Shown here: piece by piece, positions 8,194 to 13,450 of the stretch
Position numbering within the stretch: the first letter of the stretch is position 1
Layout: the number at the start of each line of letters is the position of its first letter
Position numbers and translations under genes: made by a program
The notes under the pieces: generated by a model
What the model was told of the DNA's origin: nothing
The model's input: the letters and a program-made list of their open reading frames with translations, nothing else
Database searches by the model: none
Source: Candidatus Woesearchaeota archaeon
GTDB lineage: Archaea; Nanobdellota; Nanobdellia; SCGC-AAA011-G17; GW2011-AR17
Length of the DNA: 13,536 nucleotides
Assembly: GCA_009691355.1 (NCBI GenBank)
Contig: SICW01000018.1
Coordinates: 1-13,536, forward strand
Direction: 5' to 3'

Positions 8194-8711
8194 TAGAATA
8201 ACTCTTCTATTTTTTGTTCTAGTTCTTTCTTTTTGTCTGTAAGTTCTATTGATCCTTGTTGCCAGTGGGTTATTTTTCCATCTTTGTCGCACAGTATGAA
8301 TGTGGGTATTTGCTTGAATGGTGCTTCTTTTTGGAGCAGGACTCTTTCTGGTTTGTACATGAGAACATTGGGATATCCTATGTCTAACTGATTTCTCACT
8401 CTTTGAAAATCTTCCCACTCTTTTGTCTCAGGATCATAGCTTGTTCCTTCCATGATTGCTATTCCTACTATGGAAACTTTTTTTGCTAAAAGATTTACTT
8501 GTGGCATTTCTTTGATGCAAGGTGCACACCATTGTGACCATATGTTGAGAAGAAAAGGTCGATCTGAGGTATAGTCTCTTAGATCGTGTTGTGTTCCTTT
8601 TTCTGTGTAGACTTGGAGATCTAAGGTGCTTGCTTGTGCGATTCTTGGAATGAGTAATCCTGTAACTGCTGTGAGAAGTGCTCTTCTACTCAGGATATAG
8701 CTGTCTGACAT
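8193..8711 (-). CDS. TlpA/ResA-like exported thioredoxin with a Tat-type signal
   Basis: The 172-residue protein begins MSDSYILSRRALLTAVTGLL. The twin arginine at 9-10 before a hydrophobic stretch, ending near AQA at 25-27, looks like a Tat signal peptide, so the mature domain should lie outside the membrane. The domain has FLLNIWSQWCAPCIKEMP (53-70) with the redox pair C62-x-x-C65, and QIPTFILCDKDG with the cis-proline at 136, as in TlpA/ResA/peroxiredoxin-like thioredoxins. Such proteins reduce disulfides, often for cytochrome c maturation, but no cytochrome genes are seen here. An extra Cys is at 141. It is the first gene of the operon with ydjC and the KOW-like gene. A TATA box 26 bases before ATG and no Shine-Dalgarno sequence indicate a leaderless mRNA. 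The next gene upstream encodes a membrane protein with two Cys, a possible partner. Confidence 0.87.
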   Translation of the reverse strand: MSDSYILSRRALLTAVTGLLIPRIAQASTLDLQVYTEKGTQHDLRDYTSDRPFLLNIWSQWCAPCIKEMPQVNLLAKKVSIVGIAIMEGTSYDPETKEWEDFQRVRNQLDIGYPNVLMYKPERVLLQKEAPFKQIPTFILCDKDGKITHWQQGSIELTDKKKELEQKIEELF

Positions 8712-8732
8712 GCTTTTTGGAATGAATAGATG

Positions 8733-8740
8733 TTATATAA
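8733..8740 (-). promoter_or_regulatory. TATA box of the tlpA-like / ydjC operon
   Basis: TTATATAA on the minus strand, centred about 26 bases before the ATG at 8711. It lies in the 38-base gap after the stop of the preceding gene, so the operon has its own promoter. Confidence 0.75.
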
Positions 8741-8749
8741 GGTTTTTTC

Positions 8750-9085
8750 TTAGTGCCTGAGACAGTATTCAAGAAGAGGGCGGGCTTGTTCTCTCAGGGT
8801 GTTTGTATTTCCATCATTAGGGATCTGTGTTTCTGAACTAAAAAGACAGGTTTTATAGCTTGGATCAATTGTATCTACTGGTGATATATCTCTTTGGTTT
8901 GCTGTTAGAATGATTCTCCAGTTGTTATCTACGATGAGATCAATGTACCCATCGTTATTTACATCTGCTACTTTAAATGTTTCTTCTTTTTGTCTTTCAA
9001 AGAGATAGTGATCTATGGTTCTAGTAGCAGTTCCACCTAAGAGTGTGAATCCAAAAGCGAGAAGATATGGCTTTTTGAATGCCAT
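8750..9085 (-). CDS. membrane-anchored protein with an EF-hand-like / FG-GAP-like calcium loop
   Basis: I do not recognise this 111-residue protein as a named family. After KK at 4-5 it has a hydrophobic segment (about 7-20), a signal anchor or poor signal peptide, so the rest probably faces outside. Residues 37-51 read FKVADVNNDGYIDLI, where D41-x-N43-x-D45-G-x-x-D49 is a calcium-binding loop of the kind found in EF-hand, dockerin and FG-GAP/VCBS repeats; the beta-strand context (DLIVDNNWRIILT) favours the last. Two Cys (80 and 108) could form a disulfide and the next gene encodes an exported thioredoxin; the link is inference. It starts 5 bases after the stop of the preceding gene (TAAATAAAATG), so the two form an operon. 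Confidence 0.7.
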   Translation of the reverse strand: MAFKKPYLLAFGFTLLGGTATRTIDHYLFERQKEETFKVADVNNDGYIDLIVDNNWRIILTANQRDISPVDTIDPSYKTCLFSSETQIPNDGNTNTLREQARPLLEYCLRH

Positions 9086-9090
9086 TTTAT

Positions 9091-9570
9091 TTAGAGTAAG
9101 CCTCTTACATATTTGTCTATTGAACTGAGATCTTCTAATCTAAATCTGCGCTTTTCTTCTTCTTTTCCCTCTCTATCTATTTTTGTGACAAGAACTCTTG
9201 TGTTGTTTCTCCATCTGCTAATAGATGGGTTTCTTGTGATGGTAATGGTGTATGCTCCAGAATGTTCTCTAATTGTAATTTTTTCACTGATAGGATCTTC
9301 TAGTGCTTGTTCAAGCTTGCTTCCTGTTTGAGGTATTGCTGCTTGGTAAGAAAATTGATCTTGGTGTACTTCTGTAGATCTTTGATAGGTTTTTGATGGT
9401 TCTTTTGTTCGTAGTCCTTTTTCTTTATCTGAAAGGATCCATGAACGGTCAAGGCTGAGTCTTTCAAAAAGAATCCCTAGACGACTGGGTTCAAAGCGTA
9501 TTTCTCTACCGTTATAAGTTCCTTCACGTTCGTTTGCACCTTTTGCTCGACTGTATAGCCTTTGAGTCAT
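9091..9570 (-). CDS. conserved-looking hypothetical protein, 159 residues
   Basis: No family is recognised. The protein is strongly charged and soluble-looking, without signal peptide or membrane segment. The middle (about 35-95) is Ser/Gln/Lys-rich and probably flexible. The C-terminal part looks like a small beta domain: EKITIREHSGAYTITITRNP, then NTRVLVTKIDREGKEEEKRRF, then a helix ending SIDKYVRGLL. I chose ATG 9570 rather than the in-frame ATG 9603 because TTTAAAT at 9593-9599 sits 26 bases before 9570, matching the leaderless promoters of the neighbours; with the longer start that box would lie inside the coding sequence. It is followed after 5 bases by the membrane-anchored protein gene, so both are probably expressed together and may interact. 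Confidence 0.7.
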   Translation of the reverse strand: MTQRLYSRAKGANEREGTYNGREIRFEPSRLGILFERLSLDRSWILSDKEKGLRTKEPSKTYQRSTEVHQDQFSYQAAIPQTGSKLEQALEDPISEKITIREHSGAYTITITRNPSISRWRNNTRVLVTKIDREGKEEEKRRFRLEDLSSIDKYVRGLL

Positions 9571-9592
9571 ATTGTTAAAATTTGATTTTTCC

Positions 9593-9599
9593 TTTAAAT
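9593..9599 (-). promoter_or_regulatory. TATA box of the 159-residue protein gene
   Basis: ATTTAAA on the minus strand, centred 26 bases before ATG 9570. Its spacing favours the shorter start. Confidence 0.5.
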
Positions 9600-9644
9600 G
9601 CATTTGTATTTTAGATTATAGAGGAGAGAAAATTATTGATTGCC

Positions 9645-10391
9645 CTACTCTTTCTTTGCTATTCTTCCATTTCGGGTAAAATAGTCTAGAAATGGTTGGT
9701 TTTCTGTATCCAGAATTCCTTTGCTTTGAAAGAGAAGTAAGCCGCCCTTTGCTTCGTCACAGGATTTAGAGTGGCAATCCCTGGAGTTTGCATTATCGTT
9801 TGATGTTGCAATTACTTCATTGCTTGTTGCGATAGTGAAATCATGAAACTCTTGTGCGGAACTTGCGGTTTCAGAAACACATGCATTTCCATTTATTCCC
9901 CTGAAATAGAGTGCATTTACTCCTTGTTCTTTTAACCAGTCTTGTGGGAAATAATCAGAGTTAGGATGTTTCATTCCATGTTCATAGATTTCAAAACCAT
10001 CATCTCTATGCTTTCCAAAGGTTGTTGTTCTTGGAAGTTGCTCAATGAGCTCTTGCAGTGCAGGAATAGTTTTTCCAAAGTGATCCGTTTCAAAGATTAA
10101 GACTGGGAGATCATATTTTTTTGCTACTCCTAGTACTTTCTTTTGCTCTTGGAGCATTTCATTGAATTCCTCGGTGTAAAATCATTTTTTTAGAAATTTT
10201 GGTTGCATGTCTTCAAGAACGATGCCAAAACGAAGGTTTCCGTGTAGTTTTTCTTCAAGGTTAGAACTTGGATTTTGGTCATAGAGTGCAGCTTTTTCTC
10301 TATGGTAGTTTCTTGCCCATTCTTCTGGATCAAATTTGGATGTACATGCAGTAAGGCTTAGTAGTCCATAGAGTAAGGGTAAAGTCTTCAT
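9645..10391 (-). pseudogene. isochorismatase-like lipoprotein gene interrupted by an in-frame TGA
   Basis: Two ORFs in the same frame, 10182-10391 and 9645-10157, join into one 248-codon protein broken only by TGA at 10182-10184 (codon 70). The first part has a lipoprotein signal (LLYGLLSLTAC, lipobox Cys16) and reaches RFGIVLEDMQPKFLKK. The second continues FYTEEFNEMLQEQKKVLG, then LPVLIFETDHFGKT, LPRTTTFGKH and ALYFRGINGNACVSETA. This is the isochorismatase-like cysteine hydrolase fold with all three catalytic residues: Asp61 before the TGA, Lys127 and Cys171 after it. Neither half alone has the triad. The tail carries an insert with IATSNEVIATSND and CHSKSC. Substitution by TGA could be a nonsense mutation, a sequence error, readthrough or recoding. 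A TATA box lies 34 bases before ATG. Substrate unknown. Confidence 0.8.
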
Positions 10392-10420
10392 TTTGTTGTC
10401 CCTATAAGGTGGTTACGTTC

Positions 10421-10428
10421 TTATAAAC
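10421..10428 (-). promoter_or_regulatory. TATA box of the isochorismatase-like lipoprotein gene
   Basis: TTTATAA on the minus strand after CAAAAG (BRE-like), about 34 bases before ATG 10391, giving a leader of about 8-9 nt. The T-rich stretch between it and tRNA-Glu (10430-10460) may terminate the tRNA transcript. Confidence 0.6.
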
Positions 10429-10496
10429 TTTTGGTTGAGAAAAAAGAAGAAAAATCATCCTGTCAAACCTGTCTTTGGTGTTGTAGTGAAAATTAA

Positions 10497-10571
10497 TGCC
10501 CCCGCCGGGATTTGAACCCGGGTCTTCACCTCGAAAGGGTGGAATGATTGACCGGACTACACTACAGGGGC
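10497..10571 (-). tRNA. tRNA-Glu (anticodon UUC)
   Basis: Minus-strand cloverleaf of 75 nt: acceptor GCCCCTG/CGGGGGC, D-arm with GTGTAGTCCGG as in archaeal tRNA-Glu, anticodon stem CACC/GGTG with loop CTTTCGA (anticodon TTC), T-arm CCGGG TTCAAAT CCCGG, discriminator A. The outermost anticodon-stem pair is a C-A mismatch. There is no intron and no CCA. A strong TATA box stands 31 bases upstream. Confidence 0.96.
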
Positions 10572-10597
10572 GTCAGGAATTTAGGGATTTTCTATGG

Positions 10598-10606
10598 TTT
10601 ATATAA
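10598..10606 (-). promoter_or_regulatory. TATA box of tRNA-Glu
   Basis: TTATATAAA on the minus strand, centred about 31 bases before the tRNA 5' end, so transcription would start about 5 nt before it. It lies directly after the stop of the Lrp-type gene. Confidence 0.75.
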
Positions 10607-10618
10607 CTTTCTCTCTTT

Positions 10619-11575
10619 TTATTTGATTATTTTTGCAGGAAATATTTCTGTTTTCCTAGTTGTGCTACTTTGCATAAACGTGATGTTTTCTTTGAATGCT
10701 TCTTTTAGTCTGCTCATTGTTTGATTATATTCTTCATATTCTTTTGCTACAAGAACTAGTTCATAATCCCATTTTGCTATAGAACGAATAATGTGGATAA
10801 TATTCCCTTCTTTCTTGGAGAATGCTTTTATGTGTCTAAATATTCTTTCAGAGTTTTCTTTTACTCCTAAAGCGACTCGGAATGTGGTATAGCCTAATAC
10901 CCTTAGGTTTATACCTATCCCATAATTGATAATTACTTTTTCTTTTTCCATTTCTTTTATTCTCTTGCGAATAAATGCCGTATTAAGATTTGTCTTTTTT
11001 CCAATGTCTATAAGTTTCATTCTTCCATCTGCTTCTAGAACATTGAGAATACTTTTGTCTCTTTCATCAATGTGTATTTTTGTTGGTCCAATAGCTAATT
11101 CATATTCTGCTTCTTTGATTAAAAAATCTCGGTTAAAAATAGTTACATCTATAGGGATAATAATCTCTTTACTTATAATTTGCTCTTCTAAACCAAGTAT
11201 GAGCTGGTTGTATTTATCATAAAAATCCTTAGGAGAATCTACTAAAAGTGTTATCCCTAGATTCCATTTTCCATCAGTAGTCCCTATCCAATAAACATAG
11301 GGGTCTTTTTGAATTCTATTGAATAGTTCTTCATTCTTTTTTTCATTTACTCGTAATTCTAGGTATACTGTGTATTGTTCATAGCCTAAAGCATAGGGGT
11401 TTATTCTCGTAAAAAAACCAGTAATGACATTTTCTTCTTGAAGACGTTTTATTCTGTATCTTACTGATTCTTTTGATCTTCCTATTTTTTTTGCGAGTTC
11501 TGTTTCAGGCATTCGTCCATTTGCATTGAGATGGTTTAGTAACTTCTTATCTATTTTGTCAATTATCCTGCTCAT
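10619..11575 (-). CDS. tandem Lrp/AsnC-type transcriptional regulator
   Basis: The 318-residue protein is two Lrp/AsnC modules in a row. The first winged helix-turn-helix (about 5-55) reads IDKIDKKLLNHLNANGRMPE ... LAKKIGRSKESVRYRIKRLQ and is followed by a RAM-like alpha/beta domain (about 65-155). The second (about 168-218) reads IHIDERDKSILNVLEADGRM ... IGKKTNLNTAFIRKRIKEME, followed by a second alpha/beta domain to the end. Classical Lrp proteins have about 150 residues and form dimers and octamers; here two units are fused. The ligand, usually an amino acid, cannot be read. The gene has a strong TATA box 27 bases before ATG and no Shine-Dalgarno sequence. It is divergent from the four-gene operon at 11694, and inverted repeats lie in the shared region, so self-control and control of that operon are likely inferences. 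Confidence 0.9.
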   Translation of the reverse strand: MSRIIDKIDKKLLNHLNANGRMPETELAKKIGRSKESVRYRIKRLQEENVITGFFTRINPYALGYEQYTVYLELRVNEKKNEELFNRIQKDPYVYWIGTTDGKWNLGITLLVDSPKDFYDKYNQLILGLEEQIISKEIIIPIDVTIFNRDFLIKEAEYELAIGPTKIHIDERDKSILNVLEADGRMKLIDIGKKTNLNTAFIRKRIKEMEKEKVIINYGIGINLRVLGYTTFRVALGVKENSERIFRHIKAFSKKEGNIIHIIRSIAKWDYELVLVAKEYEEYNQTMSRLKEAFKENITFMQSSTTRKTEIFPAKIIK

Positions 11576-11582
11576 ATTACTT

Positions 11583-11598
11583 AATAAGCACTCTTATT
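11583..11598. promoter_or_regulatory. candidate operator: inverted repeat between TATA and start of the Lrp-type gene
   Basis: AATAAG CACT CTTATT is a perfect 6-bp inverted repeat with a 4-base spacer, placed between the TATA box and the ATG of the Lrp-type gene, over its expected transcription start. That position fits autorepression. Confidence 0.45.
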
Positions 11599-11607
11599 TT
11601 ATATAAA
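11597..11607 (-). promoter_or_regulatory. TATA box of the Lrp-type regulator gene
   Basis: TTTATATAAAA on the minus strand, centred about 27 bases before ATG 11575, so the mRNA is probably leaderless. Confidence 0.75.
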
Positions 11608-11632
11608 CCTTTCTTTTTTCCTAAAAATGGGT

Positions 11633-11649
11633 AGAATATTTTATATTCT
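11633..11649. promoter_or_regulatory. 17-bp perfect palindrome over the promoter of the four-gene operon
   Basis: AGAATAT TTT ATATTCT is a perfect 7-bp inverted repeat with a 3-base spacer. Its centre and right half coincide with the likely TATA element TTTTATAT (11640-11647) of the plus-strand operon; transcription would start near 11670. The half-site with its flank (TAGAAT) recalls Lrp-family operators, and the divergent Lrp-type protein is the obvious candidate to bind. The binding is inferred. Confidence 0.55.
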
Positions 11650-11693
11650 GTGCCATTGCTTCAAATGCTATTGAGTGTGAAGGAGTATCAAAT

Positions 11694-11975
11694 ATGCAAA
11701 GATTAGAATTAGGCGGATTACATTTTAAATCTCCTCTTGAGATGAATGCTCAGGAGTTATTTTCAGTTTTAGACTGTTATAGTGTTAAACCTGTAGGAAA
11801 CTGGCCTATTCAACCAGAACTAAGGGGATTACTTTCTCATTATCAAGCCTGTTCTGATTTAGCACACTATCTTAAACTAGAAGATGAAAAAACTGTTGGG
11901 GAATATATTCTTGGTCTTGTTTCTGACACAACTGCACGTGTTTTTCTCGAAAAAATACTTCTAGAGGAGAAATAA
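11694..11975 (+). CDS. hypothetical protein, first gene of the four-gene operon
   Basis: This 93-residue protein is not recognised. It begins MQRLELGGLHFKSPLEMNAQ and then appears all helical: ELFSVLDCYSV, a Pro/Trp turn (GNWPIQPELRG), LLSHYQACSDLAHYLKLEDE and a C-terminal helix TARVFLEKILLEEK. There is no signal peptide, no membrane segment and no clear catalytic motif; two Cys (28 and 53) are not in a pattern. The start has a Shine-Dalgarno sequence, AAGGAG at 11680-11685, 8 bases before ATG. This is unlike the leaderless genes of the window and is needed because the promoter near 11640 leaves a leader of about 23 nt. Its TAA overlaps the ATG of the next gene (TAATG), so the first two proteins are made in coupled fashion. 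Confidence 0.8.
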   Translation: MQRLELGGLHFKSPLEMNAQELFSVLDCYSVKPVGNWPIQPELRGLLSHYQACSDLAHYLKLEDEKTVGEYILGLVSDTTARVFLEKILLEEK

Positions 11976-12442
11976 TGAAGATCTTGGTTATTGAAGATAC
12001 AGAGCTTCATGTGGAAGCTGCAGCTGAACAATTAGTAGATCATACACTTTCCTTTGCTTCTTCTTATGAAGAGGGGGTACAATATTTAGATGGGAAAAAG
12101 TTTGATGTTGTTCTTACAGATCTTTTGATGGCTAAAGGGGGAAATAGCGTTATGGGTGCTCAGGGTATGAAATATATTTTTGACCTTCTTCCTTATGGCT
12201 TTCCTCTTATCTTTTTAGCGGCAAAGAAAAGGGTTCCTTATATCGGGCTTGTTACTGATGTTAATCACCATGATCATCCTATGTCTGCATGTATTGATCC
12301 TTTAAGTAGTGCTTATTGGAGTGATGGAGATTCTCAAAGATCCTTATTACGTATTAATGAAAGTATAGTGGGGATATTTCATGCACCATTTATTGATCAA
12401 AAAAAAGATTGGCGGAAAGTCTTAGAGGCATTACTGCAATGA
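11975..12442 (+). CDS. REC-like (response-regulator receiver fold) protein with an altered active site
   Basis: The 155-residue protein starts MKILVIEDTELHVEAAAEQL, the first strand of a receiver domain with the acidic pair E7-D8. FDVVLTDLLMAKGG places the phospho-acceptor Asp at 49. The second half departs from CheY: after LLPYGFPLIFLAAKKRVPYI comes GLVTDVNHHDHPMSA, then SSAYW, then VGIFHAPFIDQKKDWRKVL. The usual Thr is probably T94, but the conserved Lys of beta5 is absent (IFHAPF). I recall stand-alone proteins with VTDxNHHxxxMSA and a C-terminal KDW..VL in CPR and DPANN genomes, annotated only as response regulators; this is from memory. No output domain and no histidine kinase are seen. 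The start overlaps the previous stop by 1 base and the stop overlaps the next start as ATGA. A phospho-signal or ligand switch for the operon is inference. Confidence 0.72.
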   Translation: MKILVIEDTELHVEAAAEQLVDHTLSFASSYEEGVQYLDGKKFDVVLTDLLMAKGGNSVMGAQGMKYIFDLLPYGFPLIFLAAKKRVPYIGLVTDVNHHDHPMSACIDPLSSAYWSDGDSQRSLLRINESIVGIFHAPFIDQKKDWRKVLEALLQ

Positions 12443-12816
12443 AATCTGGATTTCTTTCTGCATATGAAGGACCCATTAGTGATTTATTCCTTCTGTTCTT
12501 ACGAAGCGCTCAACATGAGGTCTCTCTTTATCAACAAAGCAGTTTTCGACCTGTATACGTGCAGAGGGATGCTTTAGATTTTCTGGTTATGGAAGGAAGA
12601 TTTCCTCATGATGATGGATTTCTTTTTGCTGTGGCAAAGCATACTCCTGTTTCTCTTTTATATCTGCGGGCTCAAAGATTCTTTGAACCAATGAATGCTC
12701 AAGATGAGAAAGAGCTCATTTTGTATCCTCATGTAAAAATGTATACTCTTTTTGATTTAGATCAGGAGTTAGGAATAAAACAGTTTATTGCAGATATTGG
12801 GGCGTTTGGAAAATGA
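12439..12816 (+). CDS. hypothetical protein, third gene of the four-gene operon
   Basis: This 125-residue protein is not recognised. The start at 12439 is set by the ATGA overlap with the REC-like gene; the frame is open from 12409, but those codons lie inside the previous gene. The sequence looks alpha/beta: a helix (GPISDLFLLFLRSAQHEVSL), a strand (FRPVYVQRDALDFLVMEGRF), then DDGFLFAVAKHTPVSLLYLR with alternating hydrophobic residues, ELILYPHVKMYTLFDLDQEL and a final helix KQFIADIGAF. The phrase HVKMYTLFDLDQELGIKQF resembles the late strand-helix of Rossmann-like domains, but no active site is clear. No signal peptide. It ends in an ATGA overlap with the fourth gene. The strict coupling with genes 2 and 4 suggests that the products act together. 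Confidence 0.78.
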   Translation: MKSGFLSAYEGPISDLFLLFLRSAQHEVSLYQQSSFRPVYVQRDALDFLVMEGRFPHDDGFLFAVAKHTPVSLLYLRAQRFFEPMNAQDEKELILYPHVKMYTLFDLDQELGIKQFIADIGAFGK

Positions 12817-13289
12817 AGCCTGGTGAAGCTTTAGAAGAGTTGAGTAGACTCTTTGCGGGTATTGCTGAGCAACAGAAAAAAGAAGAAGAACTGATAAGGG
12901 ATACTGCACTTGCTGTCATTCCAGGGGGCATTTCTAAAGTCTATATGCATGTTGGAAGTGATCGGGCAGACCGTACTCTTCGTTCTCTTTTATCGGAAAG
13001 ATTTGCAGGGAATATGCTTCAAAGTAGAGTCAATTATTTTGGGCAACTCACAGAAAACTTTGAGACTATAGAAGCATATCTTTCTCAGGCTGATGCTCTT
13101 GTGTTCTTAGGTTATTATCTTTGTGATAATACTCAAGCTGGTTTTAGTATTTGGAATATGATGAGGCTTGCAGAAAGATTTAAGAAACCTTTGTATGCTG
13201 GGTATAGAGATCCTTTTTGTTTTCAATCGAATTGCCCAGAAATCGGGTCTTTGCAAAGGATGGATGCAAGGATCTTTCAAACTTTTTAG
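12813..13289 (+). CDS. hypothetical protein with a faint nucleoside deoxyribosyltransferase-like / Rossmann signature
   Basis: The 158-residue protein begins with a charged coiled-coil-like helix (MKPGEALEELSRLFAGIAEQ followed by QKKEEELIRD). The rest is alpha/beta: KVYMHVGSDRADRTLRSLL (42-60), YFGQLTENFETIEAYLSQAD, then ALVFLGYYLCDNTQAGFSIW (95-114) and RLAERFKKPLYAGY (118-131). The pattern A-D-A-(hydrophobic)4-G...D..AGF...N...A....KP-(hydrophobic) resembles nucleoside 2-deoxyribosyltransferase and related nucleotide-binding folds, but the catalytic Glu that family places after the Gly is not evident. Four Cys are present, two of them (136, 141) near the C-terminus. Its start overlaps the previous stop as ATGA. 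The stop is followed by the tRNA-Ser promoter, so the operon ends here. The fold idea is weak. Confidence 0.78.
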   Translation: MKPGEALEELSRLFAGIAEQQKKEEELIRDTALAVIPGGISKVYMHVGSDRADRTLRSLLSERFAGNMLQSRVNYFGQLTENFETIEAYLSQADALVFLGYYLCDNTQAGFSIWNMMRLAERFKKPLYAGYRDPFCFQSNCPEIGSLQRMDARIFQTF

Positions 13290-13300
13290 GAGCAATAGGT

Positions 13301-13308
13301 TTTTAAAT
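13301..13308 (+). promoter_or_regulatory. TATA box of tRNA-Ser
   Basis: TTTTAAAT preceded by AATAGG, centred about 28 bases before the tRNA-Ser 5' end, fits an archaeal promoter with a very short leader. Confidence 0.65.
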
Positions 13309-13332
13309 CTAGAATTTTTCTTTTTTCTTTAA

Positions 13333-13429
13333 GCCGCGATGGCACAACCTGGTACTGCGCAAGCCTGGAATTTCGTATCAGTGAGCTTGTTTCCGCAAGG
13401 ATATCCCGGTTCAAATCCGGGTCGCGGCG
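13333..13429 (+). tRNA. tRNA-Ser (anticodon GGA) with a 13-nt intron
   Basis: Cloverleaf of class II: acceptor GCCGCGA/TCGCGGC with discriminator G, short D-stem GCA/TGC, anticodon stem CAAGC/GCTTG, a 15-nt variable arm (TTTCCGCAAGGATAT) and T-arm CCCGG TTCAAAT CCGGG. The raw anticodon loop has 20 bases. Removing 13371-13383 gives the normal loop CTGGAAA with anticodon GGA, so the mature tRNA has 84 nt. The variable arm and discriminator G support serine. The intron is at the canonical 37/38 site. Confidence 0.93.
13371..13383 (+). other. 13-nt canonical tRNA-Ser intron with bulge-helix-bulge
   Basis: The ends fold as the splicing motif: CTGG (32-35) pairs with TCAG in the intron over 4 bp. 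The bulges are AAT on the 5' side and TGA on the 3' side. Cutting after the second base of each bulge releases TTTCGTATCAGTG and joins GAA to A38. The inner part is only a small loop, so this is close to the shortest intron that can still make the motif. Confidence 0.88.
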
Positions 13430-13435
13430 TTTTTT
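13430..13435 (+). terminator. oligo-T tract after tRNA-Ser
   Basis: Six T directly after the discriminator base, then CC and four more T. This is a plausible archaeal terminator or partial terminator, only 15 bases before the next ATG. Confidence 0.5.
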
Positions 13436-13450
13436 CCTTTTGAGGTGTAT

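Noticed and set aside
8194..8418. 75-residue N-terminal extension of the YdjC deacetylase
   Set aside because: It overlaps the thioredoxin-like gene in another frame and is Arg-rich; the family begins at the MQKLIINADDFG start, which shows a TAATG junction.
9645..10391. Reassignment of TGA to an amino acid in the whole genome
   Set aside because: TGA ends two operon genes exactly at ATGA overlaps, and reading through would run into the next gene in the wrong frame.
12409..12438. Earlier start of the third operon gene
   Set aside because: It lies inside the REC-like gene; the ATGA overlap at 12439 matches the other junctions.
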